Assembly (NCBI RefSeq): GCF_030936135.1
Contig: NC_082606.1
Span: 9,027,312 to 9,091,311, forward strand
Length of the DNA stretch: 64,000 nucleotides
Direction of reading: 5' to 3'
Origin: Gavia stellata
Lineage: Eukaryota > Chordata > Aves > Gaviiformes > Gaviidae
The translations under genes and the position numbers were made by a program. The notes under the pieces were generated by a model that was not told the origin of the DNA, did not search any database, and was given only the letters and a program-made list of their open reading frames with translations. Position 1 is the first letter of the stretch; each line of letters begins with the position of its first letter. This document shows positions 14,590-27,309 of the stretch, piece by piece.

Positions 14590-15060
14590 CCAAACAAGAA
14601 GCTTCCAGAAATTGTCAGTGATGCCAAAGTGCATGACCTTGCACTTCATTCCGTTAACTTTCGGCCTGTTCCTATTACTCCAAACCTAGAGGTCATCCGT
14701 TTCTTCCTGTAAGATACTCCTGCCCTTTCTGCATAGGTAACAGGTCCCAACTTACGTCATCATCAAATTTCCTGAACATTCTCTGTCTTTTTATGCCAAA
14801 GTAATTAATAAAACATATCCAGTCCACCAACTGATCACCAAGGAACTTCATTTGTAACCTTCCTTCCTGCCCAGTACTTCCCCTCTCAACAGAACCCACT
14901 CTCCTCTCTCCTTCAGGCAGTTCCTTACCCACAATGCCTGTACAAACCCCCACCTCCTCTAGTCTAACACTAGGAGTCCCCTGGTGCTCTCTAGCAAATG
15001 TTTTGCTGCAAAACATCTAGAACAGATCAACTTTTTCTAGACAAGCTGTTGTTTTAAATA
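14590..15060 (-). mobile_element. Old LINE-like fragment, reverse orientation
   Basis: The plus strand reads 'ccaaagtgcatgaccttgca' (14,622-14,641), then a region resembling 'tcatcatcaaatttcctgaac', a 'aagtaattaataaaacatat' block (14,799-14,818) and an 'aaggaactt' block. These follow the order of the widespread CR1/L3-type consensus read in reverse. Similarity is weak and judged from memory. The open frame across it on the minus strand (up to 107 codons) does not resemble a host gene. Confidence 0.4.
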
Positions 15061-18000
15061 CCTGTTTAATGGGCTATGATCTAACTTTGGCAAGCACATC
15101 TCACATGTTGTCACTTTTTTTTTTAATCTACATATTTAATTATATTTTGCCTTTAACACTTGTTCTCAAGCCTTGAAAGCACATTATATCCACTCCAGGA
15201 GGGAGTATGGAGTGGCACACACATTCAGATCCTGAATTGTATCTAGTCTTAAAGAATATTTAAAAATATTTTTTCTTCCTCATTGCTTTTCTGCCAATGG
15301 ATTAGAGGACAGAGTGTATTACACAGAGATTGTTCAGTACTTTCTAATTCTAGATCATTTGTTTGATTGAGATCTTTACTAGAAAGAGACAACAGATATG
15401 AAAAAGCTTCTCCAGAGTGGGAAACAAAATAAAGTAACATTTTAGTTGAAAAGAGGTAACTTGAAGGAAATATGGTTGAACAGGGAATGACTAGTCATTT
15501 TTCACAATAAAAGAATAAAGTAGGAGTCCCACGTAAAATGACATAAAACAAACAAAAGAAAGAATTTGTTGCCATAGGATATGTGGAAGTCAAAAGTAAG
15601 AATGTCTTATGAAAGGGATTTGATCAGTTCATGAAAGATAGATATGCCCATGTCTATTAAACACAATAACCCAGCACAAGATATTCTTAAGCTGCAAATT
15701 TCCAAAATTTGAGAGGGTCTATACCTGATCTTATAAGAAATGGCCACTGTTGGTATGTCATCGAATGAATACCTGGTCTGACGCTGATTTTTGTTGTAAA
15801 ACATGATTGGGTGGAACACCTAATACAGCTAATTCATTTAATGTTCTCCAATTATATTATCCATGGCATTGAACAGAACTCAGGCTGCTTCATCAATACA
15901 TAGGAAATATCCCTTAGAAATTAATGGAACTTATTTCCATACTCTATTCATCCACCCACACAAAATTCCAGAAGACTGTACAATCCTATTTTATCATGCT
16001 TCTCAACAATTTACTCAGCTCTCTGCTGAAGTGACCTTGGTCCCACATCCCTCTTACACAACAGAGAAAGTATTTCTTCCCTTTAATTTTTACATTATTT
16101 CAAATTGTGTAATAACAAAACAGAAATAACTAGTCGTGTTGAAAACAATGAAGATCAATTTTACAGGAAAACTTAGCACTGTGATGTACTCAAGTGAAGC
16201 ACCTCATGTCCAATACAAACTCTATTTGACAGTATACCTGAAAGATCCAACACACTCTAGAGAGTTCAAACAGAGCCAAAAATATGTTTCCTGCTGAAGC
16301 ATAAGACAAAGTCACAGCCCCCAGGAGGTGGCTGTGGGTGGACAAGAGATGGGGGCTGAATCAATTTTCTCCCCAACTCAAGGAATTGTTTTGGCTGCTT
16401 CTTTGCTGAGGTCATTTTGTGTCTGCATAGATAATAATAAATAAATACATTGTAATCACTATGGATTTATGAGGCAACGGAAGCTATTTGGGCTCTTGCA
16501 GAAAGCAAGGCTGGGAAAATAAGCTGGCAATTTTTTTGGTGTGTCACATGCCCAACTAAAACAAGCTTAAATATAATTTCCCTTATTCATCTATACTTTA
16601 AAAAAAAAATAAAAAAGAACCAACCAACCACAGCTGGCATTAAACCCATAGTGTGTGGGCAGCTATATTATGTGCCCACTTTGCAGACTTCAGAAGGAGC
16701 ACTCCCAGGCTGGTTACAACACTGACAAAGCAAATCCTACCCCAACTGATTCTCACACACCCTTGGCAATCAGTTCTCTTCCTGCTTACTTTTCTGTCTT
16801 AAATTAATGTTCCCAATCCTACACCATTAGCTACACCCTGCTGATTTTGTATTATACTGATGAACACAACACAATCATGAGAGGGTTTCTCCAGATGAGC
16901 CACCACAGAAATAAACTTCACATTTTATTTTGTTTGGGTTTTCCTGAAAGAAAAAGTTCTTGATATAGCATCTTAATTTGGGTATCTATTGACTGGTGTA
17001 GCAAGCTGCCTCTACCTCTAAGATCCCAGCTGCTTCCTCTACAGATGTTAAACTTTTTGGAGCTTCTATAGGAAAAGGCCAAGGTTCAAAATATTAGGAA
17101 ATAATACCATGATACTTCCTGAAATGGACCTTATAAGGTCAACTCATCCTGGATGTCACCTTAGGAATACTGTGATTCGCTGAAGTGATTTTCAAACTCT
17201 CATTAAAATAAGTGTTGTTTTTTCCTTAGCAATGCCTTTCCCACCACAAGAACAGATTACTGGAAGCTACTAATGGTGCTATTTCAGTCCTAAATTCCCA
17301 CTCATCTACAGCTTTGGCATATAAAATAGCATAGGGATCTGCTTTAGGACCCCTACCAACGTGCTATACAAGAAATACATACCTCAGGCTTCACACCATT
17401 TTATTGCCAACTTTTTGCCATATCGTCTGTACATTTATTTAGTTAGACTTACTTAAATGAAAAAGATACAGTATATTGCTTTTCCTTTTTCAAGTTCTCC
17501 GAAGGACCCTAGATCTCGTCCTTGTACCTAAGCCTTGCAGAGATAAGAGACAAGGGAAGGAGACACAAGGAACCCCAGCCATTTCAGTTAAGAATGCACA
17601 CCTTTTAAGTGGTCAGTTAATTGAATTTGCCCTGCCCCCAAACATAAACTACTGAAAACAGCCAAATCTTTCACATACAGTGAAAATAAAGTTCCGGCTG
17701 ACTTGGCAGGAAGAACGCAACAAATGGAGTGAACAGGCTTAAAACTTCTGTAACAATATTGGCAGCCTTATGGGACTCCACATTCAAAGCTGACAAAAAG
17801 ATACTCTTAAGAAAAAAAACATTCTTATATCTTCCCTAGGGATGATGGCACATCTCTATAGGATATCCATGAACAAGGCCCAAAAATTAATCCTTATTCG
17901 CTTGCTGAACATGGCATTTCTCTGTTGCTAATGTTACAATCAGAGGTGCCAGTTTACTTAACAGAAAGTACTTTAAATTATCTTAGTAACATGAGAGAAT

Positions 18001-20489
18001 AATAATGATCACAACTACTACTTGAGGCCCACATCATAAATGGGAGTGAGGATGTGGACCTTAGTGCCTAAAGGCCAAACAAGACCCTTCCTCTAAGTAT
18101 TGCCAAAGCCTGCATGCACTGAAGCAGTTTAAGATGACAGCACAGACAAAGGAAGGGGACAGCACATACAAACGAGCAGAATGAGCAACACGAGTCCACT
18201 TGCAGTCATGTTAGTTCTACATTTATGTATTTTTCATGGGTAAGATAGTATTTCACTACCAGGAGCCTAGCTAGCTGTTGTGAAAATGCTGTTGCCTTTA
18301 GTTTCCTGTTCTTGCTAAACAGAAGACCCAGAGCACTACAAATGCTTATTTGCCCACCTATGAGATTTTGCAAGGTTTTAAAAGCCAGGAACAATATATT
18401 GCACAATATGGGTTATGCTGTGAAGTTCCAGCTTCCCTGAAGTCCACAGCAAAATTCCCATTGACTCAAGCAGAGCCAGGACTTCCTATCAGCTCCCAAG
18501 AGGTCAGCCGTGCTGAGAACTGTGAGCTGTGTGCATTGCAAAGAGTGAGTATTACCAACCCTTCAGCTTGCATTCACTATTTTTGTGATTGTTTTTGCAT
18601 GTGGTCATTTTAGCTTTGTATGCTTTACAGATCAAGAAGCCACCACAGCATTCTGGTTTTGTTTTATTTATTTCATGCAATAATGAGGCACGCTTAGTTT
18701 CTGTTTTCCAACCAAAAGTGCTGCAGGGAGGGAAATTAGATAAAACCTCATAATTTACCTGGTTTCCCACCCCCACCACCTAGCTCTCTTTGTAATTACC
18801 CATTTGTTGCAGCACAGTTACTAAAACTTTTCCCTGTTCCAAATAAGCTTCAGACCTTGTTTCTTCACCTTCAGTTACACATTATCAACAGACCTTAAAC
18901 TGTTCCTGCCTTACTGATGCATGTATGGAACCTGAAGACAAATTCAGATTTGGATGAATTGCTGTCCCGTAAGCACAGTAGTTGATCGTGAAAAGACATC
19001 ACAGCTCTTTGGCAGTACTGCTCCTGACAGCTACCACCATCAGACCCTCTGGTCTACACAGCATAGAGGAGACTATAATCTGCGTAAACGGATAGAGCCT
19101 GAGCTGTAGGAAATTTTGCAAGTTTGGTTTGCACAGGTTCTTGTGAATTTTTCCTTTGATTTTTCCATATACATGTTTTTGCACCCCCTGAATTTCACTT
19201 TGAGTTTAAGGTTTGAACAAGAATGTTAAAAGCTCAAATTGAAACTCACTTGAAACCATCAGGTTTCATTTGCAAAACCGTAAGTGGGCTTCAAGTCATT
19301 TGAAAGGTGCAAATTAAGGAATTTAAGTGAAACTTACAACAGTTAGTTTTATATCTAAACACAGAGCAAAACTTGAAAGTAGGCAAGTTTTGTGTGGTTC
19401 TGTAAGAAACATTTTATGCAGCAGTTCTCCTGGGCTTACTCTTGGTCTATGTGGAGAAATGTGCTCTCTGCACTCGCCTAGGATGTTGCAATACTCTAAT
19501 ATGCCAGATTATTTTTTCTCTATACCTCTGCTTAGTATCTCTCCTCCTTACTCTCTCTGGAGCAGAACCAGCACCAAGACCTTTGGGCAATGAACTTTTA
19601 TAATAATGCCCCAGAAATCTCCTCTCCTATTTTAGGACCTAAAGGGTTCCTTGCTTACGGTTATGCACCGTCTGTCATTATCTACAAAGACTAAAATGCC
19701 AAGGATGGCCTTCAGCTGTCGCCTCTGCCCCTCTGAACAGGGTGTTACAGGATGTCTCATTCAGCATTTGCAGTCACAGGAGAGGGGAGATTCTTTTGTT
19801 CAGAGCAGGGAATAGCCTCCACAGCTGCAGAACACAGGAGGCCCAGGGAACTTCCTACGGCCAGCAGCTGTGGAAGCAAATTTTGGCTGGATCGGTCCAT
19901 TATTGTTGAGGTACTTAAGGCCTGAAAGTCAGTGTCAGGAAATAGTGCACATGCAGAAAGACTCATGGTCTTATTTTTCATATTCAGCTATGCAACTGTA
20001 TAATAGTTAAACCTTGCTTTGATGTTATGCTCAATATTGTTAGTATTAACAAACACTTAGGCCAGCTTTTCCGGTGAAGTCATATTTAAAGGAAAACTTA
20101 GACCTGCCACCACCTCCCTTTTCAACTAAACCAATCCACCAGTGCAGTAATCATGACTTGAAAAAGTTGTCACAAGCACAATGTTAAACTAAGTCAGACA
20201 TCTCTTCTTTCATAGTGTAGTATGTATGAAGTTGGGAACATTCAATTTTTACTATTACTGTGACTTAAGCACCAACTACTTACCATCCTAAATTACCCAG
20301 CAGTATAGGTGTATGCTCAATCTCATTGCAAATGTTCATCTTTCAGGAACTTCCTAGGAGACCTACATGAAGACAATGAAACCTAACGCAGTGTTTGGCA
20401 CTACACTTTTTTAGTACTTCTGGCTCTGTCATTATGCACAACCCTGAAGGTGGGGAGATTTCCTGTCATTCTGCTGCCGAATTGCTTTG
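15061..20489. other. Non-coding, nothing recognised besides one weak repeat tail
   Basis: Open frames reach only about 88 codons and lack recognisable motifs or convincing splice flanks. The weak repeat tail at 18,405-18,490 is listed separately. Confidence 0.5.
18405..18490 (+). mobile_element. Possible ancient repeat tail
   Basis: The piece 'agtccacagcaaaattccca' (18,440-18,459), followed by 'ttgactcaagcagagccagga', resembles the common sauropsid repeat phrase 'agtcaatggcaaaactcccattgacttcaatgggagcagga'. The comparable stretch is short and the match weak. Confidence 0.35.
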
Positions 20490-20575
20490 AGTCATCTTGT
20501 AAACTCTGGGCTAATTCATATTATTTTTGCACCTTGATTTCAACTCCTGTAACATAGAGGCAACTCTTGCCTGAC
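20490..20575 (+). mobile_element. Possible MIR core remnant
   Basis: The order 'ctctgggctaattca', 'gcaccttgatttcaactcct' and 'gtaacatagaggcaac' parallels the MIR stretch '..cttgggcaagttacttaacct..cctcagtttcctcatctgtaaaatgggg'. Only the short core is comparable and the match is weak. Confidence 0.33.
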
Positions 20576-21697
20576 TTCACACAGATGTGTGTTTAGCTCA
20601 TGACCCTCTGATATTCTCAGATGTAAATTCGGAACATTATTAGCAATACATGTAACCCCAGAAAGGGCTAGGAAGACATTTTCCCCACATATTCAGGCAG
20701 ACACTAGACACGATCTTTCCATTTCCTTCCAGTTTCAGCCTGAGGTGAAGTGGCAAAGACTGCCCCTCCAAATCTAATGTTCTGCAAAGCAGCAGCAGAT
20801 TCGGCATTCCCTACTTCATACCCTGCAAAGCAAGCCAAAACCTAAGAAACAGACTTGCTCAACAGCTGAACAGAGGCAGTAACAGATCCATTCAGCAAGG
20901 AGAGCCAAAGAAGGAGTCAGAGAGAGAGCCAAAGCCACCAGCTTCCTCCTGCTGGCTATGCAAGTAAGAAGGGAGCCCAGAACAATGGAAGCAGCAGAAC
21001 AGGATTACACTGGGGTCATTTGGTTTCGTTCCCAAATGGCTGCTAACAGATGCCTCTCAGTAAAATTCGCTCTACATTGCTGCTGCCTCATCACCCTGGA
21101 GCCACATACCCCATGCTCAGTTTGGCAAACTGCTTCTCCTTGTCTGCTTCGTCTACCCAGGCTGAGACCCAGACATCGATGGGTCCATGTGGGGGGCCCA
21201 AAATCCACTGGCTCCCCCATGTTTTGGACCCATTCCTTTGGCAGTGCTTGCCTGCCAGAGAGCATCTCCCAGCCCACTTCTGAGGGGTTATGAGAAAAGC
21301 GCAGCTGAGAAAAGGATTGATATAGAATGGGTCAACTGACAAGCAGATAAAGATCAAAGACCACTTGATAAGCATAGGAACAGAGGATAGTGAGGCAGGA
21401 GAGGACACCAAAAGGGACAGATCATGGGAAGGGACAGAGAATTTGGGGAACAAGAACATAAAGGGAATACTATGACATGGTGGCTTCCAACCTATGGCTT
21501 GAAAGCAACACATTGTAATGTTGCTTGTGACACAGGAAATTAAAATGTTTCGAGGAGAACGCGGAAAAAAAGTACGATATTGCCAGCAGCGCTACTTGCT
21601 CAGTGTTGTTGTTGTTGATAAGCCAACACAAGTTGGGGAGCACAGCTCTTTGTCTCCCTTAGCTAGAAGTTAAAATTACTCCACCTGATTCTCCTCC

Positions 21698-21715
21698 TTT
21701 TTTTTTTTTTTTTTT
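21698..21715 (+). repeat. T18 homopolymer
   Basis: Eighteen T after a pyrimidine-rich stretch, with no adjacent element recognised. Confidence 0.85.
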
Positions 21716-22281
21716 GTGGCTGCATCTCTAGTTAGAGAAATTTGGCTCTGGACCTGGCCAGCTTTTGCTGGCTACAGCATCTGTAGGCACACTCTGCAGC
21801 CAAGATAAAACAGTCACAGCCCATTTTGCTACAGACAAGTGAATACCACGCAAAATGTCCCCAGCACTGCCTGTGGCTGAACTGGCCTCTAATTCTTAGT
21901 ACTGCTCATTTTGGTGCTTTCGCCAATGAGATGGTGACAGGCACGTGGAGAGATGCCCACTGCTTCTTTCTGGGCTGATGCTGTTTCTGAGGGTATGATC
22001 TTAAGTTCCAAAAGTGCAAATCTGCCATGCTTCACAAATACCCAATATATCACAAAAAATTAAAGATTCCTGCTGGAGATCAGACGAAGGAAAAGACTCC
22101 TATGAGAATCAGAAGATAATGAAATTTCTTCATTTCTAATCAAATAAACACTGGAATGTTTATTCTCTGGTCCCCATTTCACGTACATGACGGTTTTGAA
22201 ATATTTCTGTTTATTTTATAATGTGCAGCAAAATTAATGCTCCTTACACACAGAAATAAACAACCCTTTTTCTCCCTGCCA

Positions 22282-22303
22282 TACACACACACACACACAC
22301 ACA
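22282..22303 (+). repeat. (AC)n microsatellite
   Basis: About ten AC dinucleotides, the only clear dinucleotide microsatellite in the window. Confidence 0.9.
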
Positions 22304-23007
22304 ATTCTAGTAAGAAACTTCCTTCCACATCCTTCCTTTGTGGTTGTGAACTCTTCTGGGGCTGACACAACTCTCAGCAGAGCCAACAGAACACTTGCCA
22401 TTGCTTTCAGTCAGAACACAATTGTGCCCCTTTCTTGTAGCAGGCAGAGTTAACTGAACAGAGTTGAAGATGTATTGTAGGAGACAGGAGTAAATCAAAT
22501 TATATGAAAACATTCCCACGGTTTTGATTTACTTCACAGAAAGAAGCAAAATATTAGAGATCTTATATTACTTCACGTTTGCCTGGAGGGCAAATGTGAG
22601 GTAGATGTTCAGAGAATTCTAAAAACGTAGCTAAGCCCCTTCTACTAAGTTCTGTATGAGTTCTGAATTACTGAGAATACATATTATTCTAAGATGCTGA
22701 ATAGCAGTCTCTAATCCTGTTTCAGAAGGCAATAGATTCCACTGGTTTAGATGGGCTATTCCTTTGCAAAACTGAAATTGGAAAACTAATTAAAATTGTA
22801 AACAGGACTCTGCAAGCAGTAAACTGGGCAAGTTTGTAGTGTTGCTGACATCTACTGAGAGAAAGTGAAATTGCCTATCTTAGCAAAGGGATGAGCGGAG
22901 ACTTGGCCCTTATTTGTTGTTTGCCATTTTAGTTTTCAACTGCATTTTATGCATGCTTGCATATTTATTTATTACTTATCTTGTATCAATATTCGCTTGT
23001 TCATTTA

Positions 23008-23024
23008 AGGTCAATGACTCAGCA
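23008..23024 (+). promoter_or_regulatory. NF-E2/Maf-type site beside a nuclear-receptor half-site
   Basis: ATGACTCAGCA at 23014-23024 is an exact NF-E2/Maf (MARE-type) consensus. It directly follows aaggtca (23008-23014), a ROR/ERR-like half-site preceded by an AT-rich stretch. Two full consensus motifs sharing a base are suggestive, but such matches also occur by chance in 64 kb. Confidence 0.25.
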
Positions 23025-26000
23025 GAGACGTTATAGGGAACATTTAAGAGGAAATACCAGGGACATTGAGGAGATGGCTGTATCCCTTATGTAAATGCTG
23101 CAGACTTGTTCTTAAGAGTTGCAGAACTCTGAATGCCCAGATTGACACACAGCATCAGGTATATCAGGACGCACTCCTAGTTCATAATGACTGCACAAAA
23201 AGCCCTCAAATTGTAGCAGCTGAAGCCAAAATCCACACAGTACAAAACACTGGATTTAGGAAACCAGTTTCAATACCGCACAAGCAGTATTGAAAATGTG
23301 TATCATTTGTTTCTATAGGAAATGGATAGTTTAGCTAAATTATGGCAGGAATAAAAATATCACCACTAAAAGAACGGTACTCAAAATAACAATTCAGAGA
23401 TACTTTCCGATCTGTGTGTCTGTTGTCATGATGACATATGGCAGTTACACTATTCAGACAATTCAAGAAAAAATTTTGCTGCTATCTCATGCATTATAAA
23501 GCGTATTCTTTCTGCACGCTGAACAGAGAAGAATCCATAGCCATCCTTACAGCCACAGAACAATAACGATTACTACAGATCTCACATCTAGGGATTTCAT
23601 TCTACAAAGTTAACAGGAAAGTTCTGTGTATCTTAGTTTAGGTAATAGCAAAACTAATTTATAGGAGGGGAAAAAAAAAAGAAACAACACATAAAATTCT
23701 AATGGAGTTGGAATGAGTCAGAGTGATAAAGATTTTAAGTGAATTTGTGTTTCTCCATTTCTGGGTGAATTTCTCATCACTGAAGTTTACACTGATATTA
23801 CACTCATACACTGAATTTACAGGATTATAAATAAAAACTAATTTGGCCAATAATATTTGTAACATAGGGCAACACTATCAATAAAGCAGCTTAAGTAATT
23901 TGCTTTTTGTAATAAGAGAAACATCCACAGTCAAAATTAAATATAACATTACAAGATCTGATCTGTGATGAAGTTGTTATGAAATGCCCCCCTTACCTTG
24001 ACAGGGACAGGATTTCCATGTCTGCAAGGGCTTTTCACATTTGTTTCTGCAGATTCTGAAATGGCTATAAACATAAGATGAGATTTTTGGCTCATATATC
24101 TGATGTATAAAATATCCCCAGTAGTCATTCTTGGTCACACAGGGCTAAACACCAGCTTTTTTATGTGAGTAGGTCCAATGGATAAAGCTGATACACACTG
24201 AGCTGCCACTTAAGTTATGCTTTGAGTATCACACATAGATTAAGAACTGCAGCGCAGTGTTGAAAATCCTCTCCCAATTGTTCTCTAACTGAAGGTACCT
24301 CATTTCCATTTATGCTCCAGTTATCACCTTGAAGTTTTTTTGGTACCTAAAGCTTGGCTTCTACATGCATTCTGACATGCCACAATCTTGTGAGGGCTAT
24401 ACAACTCCACGCTTACTTCTCACTCTGGGGTCCATCAGGATTCATGCAGTCATCACTTGTGTTTGATCCAGTGTACATTCTCGTTGCTCACATTGGCCTC
24501 CCCAGAAAAAGTAGCTGCAGCCTTGTCTGTCTTTCTGGAGTAGGAAAAGGTGGGTTATATAGCTTGTCCACCACAATAATCCTTCGAAGGGTGACTGGAA
24601 CCTAATCTTTCCCTTCCACATGTCAGATAGGTTAGAAACCCAGGCCACGTTCTCCCTCTCCCCGAGGCTTGCTAAGCTGGATAAAAACTTCCCCAGAGGA
24701 GATAAGCTTACAGAATAGTTTGCAGGCCTGTGGCTAATGAATTCTTCAGAGACATACAAGAAATAGACTTGAAGGGAATAGGCTCTCTGCAATAAAGGGC
24801 TTTAATTCCAGCTGAATTCTACAGTCACCTAATCACTGGATGGTGTGATTTCAGAGAAATGACAGTCCCCTAACTTCTGAAAAGAAATACCTAGGAACCT
24901 TTTCTCCTGTCAGACTGCAAATCCAGAGTACCTGGAGGTACCTCCTTACTGGCTCTCTTTTTGCTTTCTGGTGTCATCTGGACTTGCACTGATCTTTCAG
25001 AGGTGGCTTCTCACATGCTGTATAAGAAGCCCTAGCACTTAACTCATGGCTGTGCCTTTCACTCTGTGCTCAGACTTCCAAAAACTGCATAGCACAGTGC
25101 TCAAAACTGTAACACCTAAGTCTCAGAAAAATCTCTTAATGCAATGCCATTTATACGCTCATATCAATGCACTTTAAATGGGCATTTAGGAGGGTTAAGT
25201 ATCTAGCGAAGCAAAATCCCATGGCCTGGTACTTGGATGGAGTTCTAACACAGTGTTACATTAAAAAATACACAGATCAGAAATAAAGATGAGGGAGCAG
25301 ATATATTTGAACAACTGTTCCTGAACAGAAATTGTTTCCTTATTCTATTACAAATCTATTTCTGATTACCTAAAAAGAATGTTGAAACATTTGGCTTTCT
25401 AGAAATAACTTGGTTCCAAAGATGAGTCTCTGAAAAGGCTCATTCTGGCTTGCACTCATTGAAAACCAAGGCACTCAAATTAATATCAACATTTTGGCAA
25501 TTCTAGTAACAACGACTGCCAAAAGTATGTTGTCTATCAAACGTACACGGAAGAAAGATGTTAGAATATTAAGAACAGATGTCACAGATATCTTCGAAAA
25601 TACTCATGCTCCCTAAGTACTCTGCAAGGCAAGATGTACCAAAGCTCATGAAAGATTAAATTAATGCATTTTGTCCAAATGCTTCCAAATGTCATTTATG
25701 TACGTAAACTTACTTATAAAATATGTACATTTAACAATGTTAGAAAGGAGGATTGTGTCATAATTTGATAATGGCCTTGTATCTTAAAATTTAGAGCTTT
25801 AACAGTTCAATAACCTATTAAAGTCTACTTTTTAGAGTCTATTATTTAAACCATTTTGTTGTTACAGAGAAAGTGTGCAAGGTTTTCCAGTTATTGAGTA
25901 TTCATTTATTTACATTTTAATTATTATTCTACTGACAAAGTTTACAAAAAAACTCCCATTAGAAAAACATCTAAACAACTTAATGAAAGTAATCTTTATG

Positions 26001-26326
26001 TAAGATTTACCACTTAGAAAACCTATCTTGAGATTTTATTTGAGCAGACACAGAACATGCTTTCATCCTCTGCTCTAGTTATTTTCAGTATTGACAGTTC
26101 CAAACAGTAAAAATTAAGCCAGCTTCTAAACAGAAAATCATGGGGATTGGCTGATTTTCTTATTTATTTGTAAACACAGGAAGCATTGGATTCTTTTTAA
26201 CTGACAGAATTAAGAAAAGATTTTACCTCCTGAGCTGATGTTTCCAGATTTCAGGCACAGAAAATCAACTTACACAAATGAAGCCAAAATTTTCATGTAT
26301 GACATTCAGGTGATGGAATGTTAAAA

Positions 26327-26347
26327 AACAAACCAACCAACCAACCC
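26327..26347 (+). repeat. (AACC)n microsatellite
   Basis: About four to five AACC units, followed by a short C run. Confidence 0.8.
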
Positions 26348-26499
26348 CCCCAAAGAGCCCTATTGAATATTTTAAAGCTCATTCATAATAAAATAATGGG
26401 CAATGACAACACTGTGTTTCTTATGCGATGATATTTTAAAGTCAACAATCAAGAAACCGGAACATAGCAGTTAGAGCTAATGATTTTGGATTTTTAATT

Positions 26500-26529
26500 T
26501 TCTTACTGAAATCAGCATTTCAGTAAGAA
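26500..26529. repeat. Perfect 12-bp inverted repeat (hairpin)
   Basis: Arms ttcttactgaaa (26500-26511) and tttcagtaagaa (26518-26529) are perfectly complementary around the six-base spacer tcagca. The hairpin is too short for a microRNA precursor. It could be a foldback remnant or a binding-site palindrome. Confidence 0.8.
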
Positions 26530-26989
26530 GTGGATCATGGCTCTATAACATATGCCACCAACGTGCATTCACTTGAGCAAGCAGGGCCAAACAAGACTTG
26601 CCTTTAAGTTTAAACCTGTGTGCATGCTAAACTAAAATAAAGATTTTCTGAGGTAAAAGACTAACTATTTAATGTTAAAATGACTGTGCTGGACTCAGAA
26701 ATGTGATATTGTGGATGATATAAGAGAAATGTAATAATATAATAATAAAACAATATAATCGTAATAGTAGCAACAACAATGGCATTTTCTGTTCTTCAAA
26801 GTTTTTAAAATGGTGCTCATACCTTCTTACCATATAATGCTGACAGGATAACAGCCACACATTACTAACAACTACAACAATAATAATTTCTTGGCTAAGG
26901 GCGGACTGGGGTTCCCTGACAGCTTCACAGGACTGAGTCTGTCGAGCTCCAGCCCCACCATGGAGGCCGGCCCTCCCGCCACAGCACAG

Positions 26990-27113
26990 CCCTGACAAAC
27001 ATGCTTTATTTCCATGAGCACCAGCATGTATGAGGGCTTCTTTGAAAAGGGATAGGTTTAAGCCTGTTTTTGTGAAGTACACGTTTACAAGCTTTGCTGA
27101 ACCAGGCCCTAAA
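26990..27113 (-). mobile_element. MITE-like ancient repeat remnant
   Basis: On the minus strand it opens 'gggcctggttcagcaaagct' (27,109 down to 27,090), resembling an end shared by many sauropsid non-autonomous elements ('gggcc..attcagcaaagcacttaagca'). It closes near 27,000 with 'catgtttgtcagggctg'. It is short, diverged and without an ORF. Family assignment is from memory. Confidence 0.4.
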
Positions 27114-27309
27114 CCATGACTTCTCTTTTTTAAACGTCATCCCCTTACAATTAACAGATGCGAAGGCAAACTTGGCATATACGGATGGCTTAATTTTTTC
27201 CCTTTGAATAACCTGGTTATATCCAGTTTCCGCAGCAATTGTAAGAGTGTTTACATTGGTTTTTTTCATTTCCCTCTTTTAATAATATAAAGCAGACATG
27301 GTGCGTCTG

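Larger units (their letters stand above)
20576..26499. other. Non-coding, nothing recognised besides listed sites
   Basis: A modestly GC-richer patch at about 20,940-21,290 carries overlapping open frames in several phases (up to 140 codons), which argues for composition rather than coding. About 25,600-26,000 is notably AT-rich. Confidence 0.5.

Noticed and set aside
21005-21513. Overlapping frames of 77-140 codons in the GC-richer patch near 21 kb
   Set aside because: Four frames on two strands are open over the same bases, which points to base composition and not a gene.
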